Of a DNA stretch of 64,000 nt, positions 17,652-27,138 are shown piece by piece. The translations under genes and the position numbers were made by a program. The stretch comes from Cyanocohniella sp. LLY (GTDB lineage: Bacteria; Cyanobacteriota; Cyanobacteriia; Cyanobacteriales; Nostocaceae), in assembly GCA_022241785.1 (NCBI GenBank), contig JAKOMP010000010.1, positions 87 through 64,086 on the forward strand. Reading direction: 5' to 3'. The number at the start of each line of letters is the position of its first letter. Position 1 is the stretch's first letter. A model generated the notes under the pieces. It did no database searches. It had not been told where the DNA came from and was given only the letters and a program-made list of their open reading frames with translations.

Positions 17652-17908
17652 TTTTATATTTAACAGAGGTTTTCTTGTAATTGGTATAAATTAAGTTAAG
17701 TGTAAATAAAGATTTGCACAAATTTTGGCAATTAGTTATGGTTCATTGACAATTACGTCACCAAAAGGCTACTAACGCGAGATAATAAGATTTTTCACGC
17801 TACCCTAATTTGTTACACCTTCGTTGATCACATATCCTGTTCTGGCTTGGCTGATATTAGGGACTTCACAGCCACAGAGTCTAATTTCGCAAGCTACCCC
17901 AAAATCAG

Positions 17909-20900
17909 ATGATGAAAACAGTCACAGCATTGTCAACTCGGCTAGATTACTACTACCAGCAAATCAAGACGATCATCCTCACACGTCAAAATCCCATTAC
18001 TGGTTTACTGCCTGCAAGTACGGCAATCACTGCCCACGGTGATTATACTGATGCTTGGGTACGAGACAATGTGTACAGCATCTTAGGAGTTTGGGGTTTA
18101 GCTCTGGCATACCGCAAAATTGACGAAGACAAGGGGCGTACTTACGAATTAGAACACAGCGTCATCAAGTTGATGCGGGGGTTGCTATTTGCCATGTTGC
18201 GTCAGTCCCATAAAGTGGAGCAATTTAAACATACACAATCACCACTGGATGGGTTACACGCTAAATACAACACTGCAACTGCTGATATTGTGGTCGGCGA
18301 TGACGAATGGGGACATTTGCAACTTGATGCCACATCTCTATTTTTACTGATGCTGGCCCAAATGACCGCTTCTGGATTGCAAATTATTTATACGATTGAT
18401 GAAGTAAATTTTGTCCAAAACTTGGTTTATTACATTGGACGCGCTTACCGCACACCAGATTTTGGGATTTGGGAACGGGGTAATAAAATTAATCATGGCA
18501 GTGCGGAGTTAAACGCCAGTTCAGTAGGTATGGCTAAAGCTGCCTTAGAAGCAATTAACGGACTAGATTTGTTTGGTGTCCGTGGTAGTCAAGCATCAGT
18601 AATTCATGTCCTACCCGATGAAATCGCCCGCGCCCGGCTGACGTTGGAATCTTTATTACCTAGAGAATCGGCTTCCAAAGAAATTGATGCGGCGCTGTTG
18701 AGTATTATTAGTTATCCTGCCTTTGCCATTGAAGATGTGCAATTACACGAGCGCACATTTAACGATATTATCAACAAACTCCAAGGGAAATACGGCTGCA
18801 AACGCTTCTTGCGTGATGGACACCAAACCGTTTTAGAAGATAGCCAACGTTTACACTACGAACCGTGGGAACTGAAGCAATTTGAGCATATTGAATGTGA
18901 ATGGCCTTTATTTTTCAGTTATTTATTTTTAGATGGGTTGTTTCGTGGTAACAGTCAGCAAGTTAAAGATTACCAAGAACGTTTACAGTCATTACTTATA
19001 GAACGTGATGGTGTAGGTTTATTACCAGAACTTTATTACGTACCAGCCGAAAACGTAGAGGCTGAAAGATTAGATCCCCAAAGTCAACCCAGATTACCTA
19101 ATGAGAATATTCCTTTAGTTTGGGCGCAAAGTTTATATTTTCTTGGTCAACTGTTAAGTGAAGACTTACTGGCCGTTGGCGATATCGATCCTTTAGGCAG
19201 ACATTTATGTATAGGTAAAAAACGCAAAGCTTTAGTGCAAATTGCCTTGTTAGCAGAGGATGAAGACTTACAAAGCAAACTAGAAGTTCACGGTATTGAA
19301 ACCCAAACACCAAAGCAATTAGAACCAATTCAAGTCAGAAAAGCTGGGGAACTTTCAGCTATTTATACCCAAATTGGGCGTAATGATAAACTTGGTTTAA
19401 CTGGTCGTCCGGTGCGGCGATTGCGGAGTTTGACTACATCGAGAATCTTTCGGATTCACAACGAAACAATTGTCTTTTTACCGTCATTTTTAGATGCACA
19501 ACAGTTTTACTTAACCCTTGATTACCACTTTTTGCTAGATCAAATTAGAAGTGAACTCGCTTACATTCAAAAGTATTGGAGTGAGTTGGGGCGGCCTACC
19601 CTGACTTTAATGTTGACCCATACCATGTTGGAAATCGGTTCTGAAGCATTATTAGAATTAATGCAGGAATTGAAAAGTGGTATATGTAACGGCGTACAGG
19701 TAAAGTTAGGACGATTAAATCAACTGATGCTAACAGCTGGAATGCAAAGAATTGATTTTCTTCAAGATGGAGATTTCTTCCAGTCACCTGTCAAAGATGC
19801 CGGGCCTCGTTGCTATTACCTGGCTTACCATCCTGGAGAAAACTTACGCTTAGGAAATACCCAAGAATTCCAGATGGAATACGAAACTAACTTGGGGTTA
19901 TTGCTGTCTTCTTTACGTGCCTCAGAAAATATTTACGAACAAATTGAATTATTACAAACTTTAATTCGTTTACAAGGACTAGAGTTTGATACAGGTTTTG
20001 GTGGCCCCCAGCAGCCTGTGACAGCAGCCGATTTACTTGATGAAGTCTACACCAAAGCCGGGGATTTAGGTTTTTGGGCAGTGGTACGGCGGGCAGCTGG
20101 ATTGCGGCAGATGGTTGATATTAGCTTGTCAGATACAGTCACCAGTATTTTGGTGCGGGGTAAGCAAATTGCTGTAGGTAAAGCTTACAGTCAAGCATCA
20201 TTGATTGCTGTACCCATGCCCCACCGGGAAATCGTGGAAAAAATTAATCATTTTTGTCGTGAAGATATCCGCGATCGCGTCCTCACTCAAGAAATTATCA
20301 TTTATCTGGGGGTGTTAATTAGATCAGAACCCGAACTGTTTCAAGGATTGTTAACTCTGCGAGTCGGCTATCTGATTTTGTTAATTACCAGTGAATTAGC
20401 CCAAGAGTTGCATGTCACCCAAGATGAAGCTTACGAACGCTTGATGGAATTGCCACCCTTTGAAGTGAAAATGCGCTTGCGTCAGGTGTTAACAGGTTAT
20501 ACAGGTGTGAGTAATTTGTTGCGCCAGCAGGAATCATTGCACGTCAAACAAAAAGAAAGCGATATTGCTTGGGTAGTGCTACCGACAAATGAAGCAGAAG
20601 AAAACGCCGTTCCTCCAGGTGGCTGGCGGAGATTTCGCCAAGCAGAAGGAGCATTAAACCGTGTACCCAAGGACTTCTTCCAGCAAGTTTGGCTATTAAT
20701 GCAACATTGTAAAGGTTTAGTCATCGGCGATAAACTAGAGCGCCGCAATCGTTTAGATAGCGAGTTGATTTTATCAGAGATGACCGCCGGCGAAAAGAAT
20801 TTTGCCTTAAGAGTAGAGCATCTTTTAAATAAAATTCAAGCGCCAGAATACCGCCAAGTGAATATTGAAGCCTTAATGGAATTAGCCACCATTGTTGCTA

Positions 20901-21130
20901 ACAACCCCAACCTGCAAATCGAAGAATACATAGTTTTAGATGTATTAATTGGTCACGCAGTCCGCTTGGCATGGCTAGAACAACATCAAGAAAGAGGCGA
21001 TCGCTATGATGAGGATAAGGCTAATGCGTGGCGATCGTTTTATAATACCTCTCCTCAAGATTGCGTCAGTTACATTTTGAAGGCATTTAGATTCTTAACG
21101 GAATTTGTCAACGATAGTGTAGCCATCTGA
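17909..21130 (+). CDS. GH15 / phosphorylase-kinase-regulatory-subunit-like protein
   Basis: This 1073-aa protein starts with a six-hairpin glycoside-hydrolase-like domain: GDYTDAWVRDN near residues 44-54 and VVGDDEWGHLQLDATSLF near 130-150, patterns shared by GH15 glucoamylases and the alpha/beta subunits of eukaryotic phosphorylase kinase. The C-terminal 350 residues continue the phosphorylase-kinase-like architecture. Cyanobacterial homologues are annotated as GH15 proteins, but the true activity is unclear. It may act on glycogen or glucans, or regulate glycogen phosphorylase. The start is one of two adjacent ATGs (17909 or 17912). It stands alone. Confidence 0.8.
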   Translation: MMKTVTALSTRLDYYYQQIKTIILTRQNPITGLLPASTAITAHGDYTDAWVRDNVYSILGVWGLALAYRKIDEDKGRTYELEHSVIKLMRGLLFAMLRQSHKVEQFKHTQSPLDGLHAKYNTATADIVVGDDEWGHLQLDATSLFLLMLAQMTASGLQIIYTIDEVNFVQNLVYYIGRAYRTPDFGIWERGNKINHGSAELNASSVGMAKAALEAINGLDLFGVRGSQASVIHVLPDEIARARLTLESLLPRESASKEIDAALLSIISYPAFAIEDVQLHERTFNDIINKLQGKYGCKRFLRDGHQTVLEDSQRLHYEPWELKQFEHIECEWPLFFSYLFLDGLFRGNSQQVKDYQERLQSLLIERDGVGLLPELYYVPAENVEAERLDPQSQPRLPNENIPLVWAQSLYFLGQLLSEDLLAVGDIDPLGRHLCIGKKRKALVQIALLAEDEDLQSKLEVHGIETQTPKQLEPIQVRKAGELSAIYTQIGRNDKLGLTGRPVRRLRSLTTSRIFRIHNETIVFLPSFLDAQQFYLTLDYHFLLDQIRSELAYIQKYWSELGRPTLTLMLTHTMLEIGSEALLELMQELKSGICNGVQVKLGRLNQLMLTAGMQRIDFLQDGDFFQSPVKDAGPRCYYLAYHPGENLRLGNTQEFQMEYETNLGLLLSSLRASENIYEQIELLQTLIRLQGLEFDTGFGGPQQPVTAADLLDEVYTKAGDLGFWAVVRRAAGLRQMVDISLSDTVTSILVRGKQIAVGKAYSQASLIAVPMPHREIVEKINHFCREDIRDRVLTQEIIIYLGVLIRSEPELFQGLLTLRVGYLILLITSELAQELHVTQDEAYERLMELPPFEVKMRLRQVLTGYTGVSNLLRQQESLHVKQKESDIAWVVLPTNEAEENAVPPGGWRRFRQAEGALNRVPKDFFQQVWLLMQHCKGLVIGDKLERRNRLDSELILSEMTAGEKNFALRVEHLLNKIQAPEYRQVNIEALMELATIVANNPNLQIEEYIVLDVLIGHAVRLAWLEQHQERGDRYDEDKANAWRSFYNTSPQDCVSYILKAFRFLTEFVNDSVAI

Positions 21131-21175
21131 TACAGCAAAACCTTCAAGTTAAGTAGGACGAAGTAAATAATTAAA

Positions 21176-21245
21176 GGTTTGTAGTGAGGACTTTAGTCCT
21201 CAAATAAGGGCTGTTCCCGTAGAGTAGCCACTGACTACGAAAGGA
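21176..21245. repeat. palindromic repeat related to the 12,290 element
   Basis: GTTTGTAGTGAGGACTTTAG at 21178 begins a stem with AGTCCTCA and matches the core of the element at 12,290-12,407. It is a dispersed intergenic repeat lying between two converging genes. Confidence 0.6.
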
Positions 21246-21343
21246 ATTTTAATTATTTTACATTGCTTAACATAGTTTGATTTTTTCTCACCGACTTACG
21301 TTCTACCCTTCCCCCGGCATTTATTTGGGAAGGGTAACATTCT

Positions 21344-22579
21344 TTAAAGCTTAATTCCTCCGGGTGCAGCAAGTGTGCAATTAACCGAGAATGTCGCTTT
21401 GTTCGATACTTCCTGATAAGTTTTGCCATCAGTACCCTTCCACTGCACCTGCATCACACCCCAGCCCTCGTTCTTTGAGCCTGGTTTGCCGTCGAATTGG
21501 CGGCTTACTGTAGATGTCACAGTTTGTCCCTTCTTAGCACTCCAGTTAAAGGTGTTAGATTTTTGTCCGTTCTCATAGGTCAAAAAGCCAGTACCCGCTA
21601 CGGTATGCTTCATTTGGATTGTTGCATCTAGCTTCACTGTGGTAGGACAAGCTGAAGTCACTACTTTTTGAGTAGGTGTGAGCGACAACTTCTGAACCGA
21701 TGAACCATCAATTTGGTCTGGACGATCTACCGTAACGATGTAATTGCTACCTTGGCTAGTAATCTTAGTAACTTTCCAATCTTTCAGGAGACTGCTGATA
21801 CCTGGCGAATTTCTTACAGCATCTGCTACCGCTTGCTTCATCTTAGGGTCATTGAAAGATTTAGTTACTTGACTTTCGATGGTTGGGGTCAGCTGTGTTT
21901 TGATTTTGCCTTCAATCCAGCCGCAGATACCCTTAAATGCCTGACACAGTTTGCTAGCGATTTTCAGGTCAGTTTTAAAAGTAGTGCTAGGAGAATCATA
22001 GGAAATCGAGCCATTATAGGCGACAGGATTCAGCGAAATTGAAAGAATTGAGTTGTCAAGGTGAATATCGCGTTCCATATCAAGGGAACACTCGTCCCAG
22101 TTACCAGCTAGTTTGCGGACACACTTTGCTTTGATCTCTTCACCTTGACTTTCAAAATTGGCATTTACATTGATTCGGCTACCATTGACAGTGGCTTGAA
22201 TAGAGCTTGTATTTAAATCGTTGACGTAATATTTGAGATGTCGAATATTGTTAATTTCGTACTTATATTCAGGAATGGGAAGTGGCACCTTAGAGCCAGT
22301 GGGCAATAGTATATAACTCGCGTCCTTGTGCCAGGTTGTGCCGTTTTTCGTCCCGAAATTATGGAGATGGATTTTAGTTGAACTGAGGGCCCCATTAAAA
22401 GCCGTAGCAACAGCTGCTTTGGGAACGGTTATATTAACGGTTTCTGCTTGTGCTACTGAAGCGAGTAAAGGAATATGCCCAAACATTATGGCGGCGCTAG
22501 CAGCTACCATCAAAGACTTACGAGTTATTTGAATGTACCCTTGAGACAAATGTAATACGTTTAGAGTTTCAGTTTTCAT
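21344..22579 (-). CDS. exported protein of unknown function
   Basis: The ATG at 22579 follows an AGAGG motif and gives 411 aa; the frame is open to 22693. There is a long signal peptide (basic TRKSLMVAASAA, hydrophobic core, then SVAQAETVN with a likely AQA-E cut). The mature protein is Thr/Ser/Val-rich, beta-structured, with six Cys (KCVRK, DECSL, KLCQAF, KGICGW, SACPT, VNCTL). The central part (residues about 140-260) alternates short strands and an amphipathic helix. I cannot name a family. The C-terminal 120 residues look like an Ig-like or beta-sandwich domain. Confidence 0.7.
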   Translation of the reverse strand: MKTETLNVLHLSQGYIQITRKSLMVAASAAIMFGHIPLLASVAQAETVNITVPKAAVATAFNGALSSTKIHLHNFGTKNGTTWHKDASYILLPTGSKVPLPIPEYKYEINNIRHLKYYVNDLNTSSIQATVNGSRINVNANFESQGEEIKAKCVRKLAGNWDECSLDMERDIHLDNSILSISLNPVAYNGSISYDSPSTTFKTDLKIASKLCQAFKGICGWIEGKIKTQLTPTIESQVTKSFNDPKMKQAVADAVRNSPGISSLLKDWKVTKITSQGSNYIVTVDRPDQIDGSSVQKLSLTPTQKVVTSACPTTVKLDATIQMKHTVAGTGFLTYENGQKSNTFNWSAKKGQTVTSTVSRQFDGKPGSKNEGWGVMQVQWKGTDGKTYQEVSNKATFSVNCTLAAPGGIKL

Positions 22580-22839
22580 GAGAGTATTCCTCTGAATAAA
22601 TTTACATCTTTGAGTAGATGCTTGTAAGTCAATAGCCAAAAAATAAAGGTCTAACGGATGTCCTTCATTTCCCGGGCTTATTGCTATATACATTGGCTCT
22701 CATGAAAATATGCAGTCGTATCCTTCTAAACTAGTAAAAGGTTGAGCCTGCACATATTTACGGCATATGAAACAAAATCTTTCCAGTGAGTTTCACATGC
22801 ATATAAATACAGCATATTCGGTGTCGATGAGGTACATAA

Positions 22840-22970
22840 TGGCAGGCAAGACTTGTACTGAGCAGTTCGGCAGGCTCACTGTATCAGTTGTCGTAAAGCC
22901 CTGAAGGGCATAGCTGCGCTTACCGCGTAGCGTCTCGTAGAGAAGTATGCCTACCCTACAAGATTTACAA
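22840..22970. repeat. dispersed intergenic repeat
   Basis: The stretch with GCGTAGCGTCTCGTAGAGAAG-type sequence is typical of mobile repeats of Nostocales. Related GC-rich pieces appear near 42,390 (GGGAAGCTACGCTAACGGC) in a different context. It lies in the spacer 22,580-23,070, which otherwise holds only AT-rich DNA. Confidence 0.5.
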
Positions 22971-23070
22971 TATGTAAGTTTGTACTTCATTTATTTGCAA
23001 AACGCTGTAATTGATATTATCTAATGCCGATGAAAATTTTATTCGTTTAGTAGCGACAACCAAATACACC

Positions 23071-23114
23071 AAAAAATTAAACTAAGCCTGAGATGACTTC
23101 TCAAGCTTAGTTTA
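23071..23114 (-). terminator. intrinsic terminator for leftward transcription
   Basis: TAAACTAAGC (23078-23087) pairs with GCTTAGTTTA (23105-23114), extended inward by TGAGA/TCTCA. On the minus strand the stem is followed by TTTTTT. It would end transcription coming from the DUF1232 gene at 23326-23607. Confidence 0.65.
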
Positions 23115-23209
23115 AGGATTATCTAAAACCTATATTTATAATTATGTTAAGAAACTTGCAAAATTATCAAAAAAGGGTAATCAATCTTAATTAATGTAGG
23201 GAGTCTATT

Positions 23210-23320
23210 GTGGTTACTAGCATCTTCATCCCCGCCACTGCGCCAGGTATGCCAATGGTCGCATTAGATGATTTTCAGCCAGTCCGGACATCGACTCCGC
23301 TCAACAAACTGCGGTGTTGA
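23210..23320 (+). CDS. possible 36-aa small ORF
   Basis: A GTG at 23210, preceded by a GTAGGGAG motif at suitable spacing, opens 36 codons (start VVTSIFIPATAPGMPMV) ending in TGA at 23318. The Pro/Met-rich peptide has one Cys at the end. It could be a small protein or a gene remnant. Support is limited to the ribosome-binding-like motif and open frame. Confidence 0.25.
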   Translation: MVTSIFIPATAPGMPMVALDDFQPVRTSTPLNKLRC

Positions 23321-23325
23321 AACTC

Positions 23326-23607
23326 CTACTTCATCGATACCGCGTCCACATCAACCGTCTCAGTGCTAACATCAGGAGAACTCTTGCGAGCTTTCAAACT
23401 GGCGATCGCTAGCCCAGATAACTCAGAAACTAACAAGGAGAAAATTACCACATCGTCAATTTGCCCGACAATAGGAAAAACATCTGGAATAATGTCAATA
23501 GGACTGACAATGTAAACTAGTGTTCCTAAAATTACCCACCAACGATAAGTAGGATTGCGAAGTAAATTACGATACCAATTGTACAGGGATTGAATTGAGA
23601 AGTTCAT
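23326..23607 (-). CDS. DUF1232 (YkvA-like) membrane protein
   Basis: This 93-aa protein has the DUF1232 core WWVILGTLVYIVSPIDIIPD, then VGQIDDVVIFSLLVSEL. The motif PIDxIPDxxPxxGxxDD marks the family, which has two membrane or amphipathic segments. Function is unknown across the family. The ATG at 23607 follows GGAGGATC. A possible 38-aa ORF lies just upstream on the same strand, and a terminator lies about 210 bp downstream. Confidence 0.85.
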   Translation of the reverse strand: MNFSIQSLYNWYRNLLRNPTYRWWVILGTLVYIVSPIDIIPDVFPIVGQIDDVVIFSLLVSELSGLAIASLKARKSSPDVSTETVDVDAVSMK

Positions 23608-23642
23608 TTTTTGATCCTCCAGTTATTTATTATTTTGACAAA

Positions 23643-23759
23643 TTATGCTAAGAAATCCCGGTGGGAATAACCGTCCCAAATAGTATGGAAGACGCTACTC
23701 ATAATCTGTCGCCAAATACCTACCATGCGATTCGGCACAGAAATATGGTAATTGTGCAT
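23643..23759 (-). CDS. possible 38-aa small protein upstream of the DUF1232 gene
   Basis: An ATG at 23757-23759 opens 38 codons ending in TAA at 23643, 35 bp before the DUF1232 start. The peptide begins MHNYHISVPNRMVGIWRQIM and ends GYSHRDFLA, with three His in an amphipathic pattern. The ribosome-binding site is weak. Same-strand position before DUF1232 suggests a two-gene transcript. Function unknown. Confidence 0.4.
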   Translation of the reverse strand: MHNYHISVPNRMVGIWRQIMSSVFHTIWDGYSHRDFLA

Positions 23760-23822
23760 TAATCTTTAGAATTAAAATGCTTGGGGATAGTTGCTATAGA
23801 AATGGAGGAGGAAATTTAACCA

Positions 23823-24581
23823 GTGGATATTTTAGATTTATTTGAAAAGGGCGGGCCAGCAATGTGGCCTTTGCTTGTGCTGTCAATTCTGTCTTTAAGT
23901 GTAATTTTTGAGCGTTTGTGGTTCTGGCTACGAATCATGACTCAAGAAAAGGAAATAGTCAATCGCGTTCTTCATGCGGCTCGTGATAATTGGGAAGTGG
24001 CGGCGGATATTGCCAGAAACGCTAGCCATCAGCCTGTGGGGCGATTCCTTTATGCGCCTTTGAGCGTACCAAAACGTGATCCGGAAACCTTTCGACTAGC
24101 TTTAGAGTCCACCGCCGAAGATGAATTAGCGGGAATGCGTCGGGGGGAAAAACTTTTAGAAGCGGTGATAGCCCTTTCACCACTGTTAGGTTTGCTAGGT
24201 ACAGTTTTGGGTTTGATTCAGTCTTTGCGTTCCATTCGCATTGGGGATTTGGGAACTGAATCTACAGCGGGTGTGACAACTGGTATTGGTGAATCCTTAA
24301 TCAGTACCGCCGCTGGATTAATAGTTGCCATTGTGAGTTTGGTCTTCTACCGCTTATTTCAAAGTTTTGTCGTTGACCAAGTGAAAATTTTCCGCAAAGC
24401 GGGAAATGAAATGGAACTGTTATATCGTGAGTCTCCGTCTGACGGTAGCAGAAGTACATCCATAATTGTGGGCGAATCTTTACGAGAAAGTCCCAAGGTC
24501 CCCCGCAAACGAGGCAAAAACCCGTTTCCTAAACCTCCTGAACCCCCTGCTACACCTGACGTATTAGATCCTGAACCATAA
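23823..24581 (+). CDS. exbB: MotA/TolQ/ExbB proton channel family protein
   Basis: This 252-aa protein starts at GTG 23823, preceded by GGAGGAGG. It has the ExbB/TolQ layout: one N-terminal membrane helix ([20 protein letters not shown]), a cytoplasmic loop, then two helices ([16 protein letters not shown] and [19 protein letters not shown]). The conserved GLLGTVLG motif is clear. The C-terminus is a Pro-rich cytoplasmic tail ([16 protein letters not shown]). With ExbD, encoded downstream, it would form a proton-driven motor that energises TonB-dependent import. No tonB or receptor gene is in the window. Confidence 0.9.
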   Translation: MDILDLFEKGGPAMWPLLVLSILSLSVIFERLWFWLRIMTQEKEIVNRVLHAARDNWEVAADIARNASHQPVGRFLYAPLSVPKRDPETFRLALESTAEDELAGMRRGEKLLEAVIALSPLLGLLGTVLGLIQSLRSIRIGDLGTESTAGVTTGIGESLISTAAGLIVAIVSLVFYRLFQSFVVDQVKIFRKAGNEMELLYRESPSDGSRSTSIIVGESLRESPKVPRKRGKNPFPKPPEPPATPDVLDPEP

Positions 24582-24709
24582 GTCAATCAATTTGGGATTT
24601 TAGATTTACATCAGCGAAGTGTAAGCAGTGCAGCGGGTTTTTTAAATTGAAAATGAAAAAATCTGTTATCCAAAATTGAGTAATCCCCAATCGGCGTAAG
24701 CGTGAGACG

Positions 24710-25339
24710 ATGAAAGTTAATTTACATACTCCAGTTGAAGACGCACAGATTCAAATCATTCCCTTAATTGATGTCGTTTTTTGCATCTTGACATTTTTTT
24801 TGTTAGCAGCGTTGCAATTTACTCGACAACAAGTCATCGATATTGATTTGCCTCAAGCTATTACCAGTACAGTTCCTGGGGTCACTTCCCAAAGTGCTAC
24901 TCAAATTGTCACTATTGATGCGGTCGGCAATACTTACATAGAAAAACAGCTTGTAAGACGAGAACAATTGGCTCAAGGATTAAGCCAATATATCCAAGCT
25001 AATCCCAATGGCATTTTGGTGCTAAATGCTTCACGCACAGCCACCTACAATGATGTGATTGAGGTATTAGATTTGATGCGGCAAGTGGGAGGCGATCGCG
25101 TATCCTTAGGAATCATCCCCGGCCCATCTCAAATTCCCACAGGCTCGCCTAATCTGCCTTTCCCCATTAATCCTGGCGAAGCGCCTGCACCAGTTCCAGG
25201 CATGAATGATTTTAACCCCAACTTGCCCTTTGACCCCAATCAACTACCACCCGGTCAAGGTATCGCTCCAGGAATTCCTCCTGTACCCAACGATTTCGCA
25301 CCTCCAGCGCCTGTAACACCTGAAACAGCTAATCCCTAA
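24710..25339 (+). CDS. exbD: ExbD/TolR family protein with a proline-rich extension
   Basis: This 209-aa protein has the ExbD layout: cytoplasmic start, membrane helix IPLIDVVFCILTFFLLAAL with the essential Asp21, and a periplasmic domain (about 45-137). It is followed by a 70-residue tail rich in Pro, Asn and Gly (from GPSQIPTG, residue 138, to the end), not usual in ExbD/TolR of about 140 aa. The tail could span periplasm or peptidoglycan. The gene lies 128 bp after exbB on the same strand. Confidence 0.9.
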   Translation: MKVNLHTPVEDAQIQIIPLIDVVFCILTFFLLAALQFTRQQVIDIDLPQAITSTVPGVTSQSATQIVTIDAVGNTYIEKQLVRREQLAQGLSQYIQANPNGILVLNASRTATYNDVIEVLDLMRQVGGDRVSLGIIPGPSQIPTGSPNLPFPINPGEAPAPVPGMNDFNPNLPFDPNQLPPGQGIAPGIPPVPNDFAPPAPVTPETANP

Positions 25340-25412
25340 CTTGCAAGGTAAATTAGATGCACAAGGGGAGACAATACAGTTCGGATAAGAAATTTACTCG
25401 TGATGACCGCAA

Positions 25413-25444
25413 GGGAGCAGGGGAGCAGGGGAGCAGGGGAGAGG
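25413..25444. repeat. 8-bp tandem repeat (GGGAGCAG)3 plus a variant
   Basis: Three perfect GGGAGCAG copies and a fourth variant lie after exbD. The spacer 25,340-25,718 otherwise shows low-complexity C-rich sequence and no gene. Confidence 0.8.
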
Positions 25445-25718
25445 TTACTTTACTGCCCATTCCCCTTTGCCCCCAAGCGAAGCTGGCCCCTCCGCCCCTC
25501 TGCTACCTCAATGAAGAGATGCCTTAACCGAACCGTATTGCAAGGGGAGAGGATAAATCCCCTTGTCTTCGCATCTAAACCTAAAGATATCCGGAATAAA
25601 TAAAAGCCATAGTACCAATATCTGCTAATTTATAAATAATTGGTTAAGCTTCAAAGATTTTTATCGATAAGCTTAGGGATTTACCGCCAATCACCATTCG
25701 CGTTTCAAGGGTTGTGGC

Positions 25719-26081
25719 ATGAATATTGTGACGCTGTTAATAGTTTGGGTAGTAACATCTATCAGCTTATTGATTATTAGTAAGCTGCCTATAGGAGTTG
25801 AAGTAGACACGCCAGGTAAAGCCTTTTTTTCTGCGGCCATTCTTGGTATTGTCACAGCAGTCATCAGACCGCTTTTACGCCTGATATTTGCAGTACCAAA
25901 CTTGTTGACTTTCAACTTCCTATCTGGCATTTTCACATTTATGATTGCCGTAGTTTGTTTTAGTATTGCAGCTTGGTTAGTAGAGGGATTTCGTTTACGT
26001 TTTGGCATCTGGAGTGCTGTGCTTGGGGCTTTTGCACTCACCATCGTCAACAGCCTAATCTACAGATTATTAGGAGTTTAA
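25719..26081 (+). CDS. phage-holin-family-4-like small membrane protein
   Basis: This 120-aa protein has four hydrophobic segments: about residues 2-22, 36-55, 62-85 and 97-117. The motif AAILGIVTAVIRPLLRLI followed by a glycine-poor second half matches the holin-like DUF (Phage_holin_4_2, YvlD) family found widely in bacteria, including non-phage contexts. It has no clear role in lysis in cyanobacteria. It is monocistronic and converges with thf1. Confidence 0.75.
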   Translation: MNIVTLLIVWVVTSISLLIISKLPIGVEVDTPGKAFFSAAILGIVTAVIRPLLRLIFAVPNLLTFNFLSGIFTFMIAVVCFSIAAWLVEGFRLRFGIWSAVLGAFALTIVNSLIYRLLGV

Positions 26082-26087
26082 ATAACT

Positions 26088-26226
26088 ACTAATTCGTAAT
26101 TCGTAATTAATAAAAAATTCTAATTTTTAGTTTCTTGAGGGATGAAATAAAATTTGTTCCAAGAACTAATCCCCTCAATTTATGAGGGGAAAGATTACGA
26201 ATTACGGATTATAAATTACGAATTAT
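26088..26226. repeat. palindromic repeat region between convergent genes
   Basis: AATTCGTAATTCGTAATTA (26,091 onward) and its inverse ATTACGAATTACGGATTA (26,194 onward) surround a perfect stem CCCCTCA-ATTTA-TGAGGGG (26171-26189). The element resembles the short TTACGAATTACGAATTA motif near 8,335. The inner stem could end transcription in both directions, although no T-run follows it. Confidence 0.6.
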
Positions 26227-26250
26227 ATCGATTACTTTTGTAGTAATTCA

Positions 26251-26958
26251 TTATTCGTTAGTTGTTGGCGGAGTAGCTGGGGTAGCTGCTTGTTGTTGGC
26301 GCTGTTCGCGTTTTTTCCGATCAGCTGAAAGCATATCTGCCATTACTATGAGTGCTTGAGCCATTTTTTCTAAATTAGCACTGTATAGTTCCAAATCCTT
26401 ACTGAGTTTTTCTTCAGATAAATGTAAGCCATTGGCAATGGTTTTCAACGCTTCTAGGCGTTGCTTTTCATCCTTGACTAATTCAGGATCTGACTGTTCC
26501 AATAAAGAAAATAAACCCACTGCAAACAAGCGGCTGTATTTAAAGTGCGGATTATTAGCGATCGCCTGCAACTGTGATTGTAAGTCAGCATCTCGATCTA
26601 AATGATTGGTTTGGCTTAACCACGCAATTAAATCATTGACTGGCAAATCTTTAGCTAAGGCTTGCAACCGTTCAGCATCCTGTCGGTAGCGTTGCGGTTC
26701 TTGCTCTACACCTTGACACAGAGCATTAAAAATTGATTCTTGATCCCGTTGTGGTTCATAGCCTTGCATGAAGCGGTCAAAAGTGGTGACGACACCCAAG
26801 GCATAAATTGGATTATAAGCAAAATCGTTATTTACTGATAGTAGATGCATTTCTACCATCAATTCTTCCACCACCCGACGATAAATCGTGTTGATGGGCC
26901 GGGTGTGCAGCGAGTAAAAAGTTCGCTTTGTATCAGAGACAGTACGGACGTTATTCAC
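26251..26958 (-). CDS. thf1: thylakoid formation protein Thf1/Psb29
   Basis: This 235-aa protein matches the Psb29/Thf1 family: N-terminal VSDTKRTFYSLHTRPINTIY, then a long helical coiled-coil region and a charged C-terminal part (DRKKREQRQQQ). The start is GTG at 26958. Thf1 binds FtsH protease and supports repair and biogenesis of photosystem II and thylakoids. It is conserved in oxygenic phototrophs. It faces cpcT across a divergent promoter region. Confidence 0.95.
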   Translation of the reverse strand: MNNVRTVSDTKRTFYSLHTRPINTIYRRVVEELMVEMHLLSVNNDFAYNPIYALGVVTTFDRFMQGYEPQRDQESIFNALCQGVEQEPQRYRQDAERLQALAKDLPVNDLIAWLSQTNHLDRDADLQSQLQAIANNPHFKYSRLFAVGLFSLLEQSDPELVKDEKQRLEALKTIANGLHLSEEKLSKDLELYSANLEKMAQALIVMADMLSADRKKREQRQQQAATPATPPTTNE

Positions 26959-27138
26959 AAAGAAAATGTTAAGAATGTTAAGGGAGATGTGATCTTATTT
27001 TCTCGCTTAAAGGCTACTTTGCCAAGTTCAGGTTTCCGAACATTAACTTCATCAAGGATGTGGCATGGGGGGTCTGACCCCTCTTTACGAAAGATTTAAA
27101 TAAAAATTATCCTAAAACGTGAATATTCATCACAATTT

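Noticed and set aside
17824-18042. 72-codon ORF overlapping the GH15-like start
   Set aside because: It overlaps the start of the 1073-aa gene in another frame.
25719-26081. holin-like gene as evidence of a prophage
   Set aside because: No phage structural, integrase or lysin gene is nearby and this membrane family is common outside phages.
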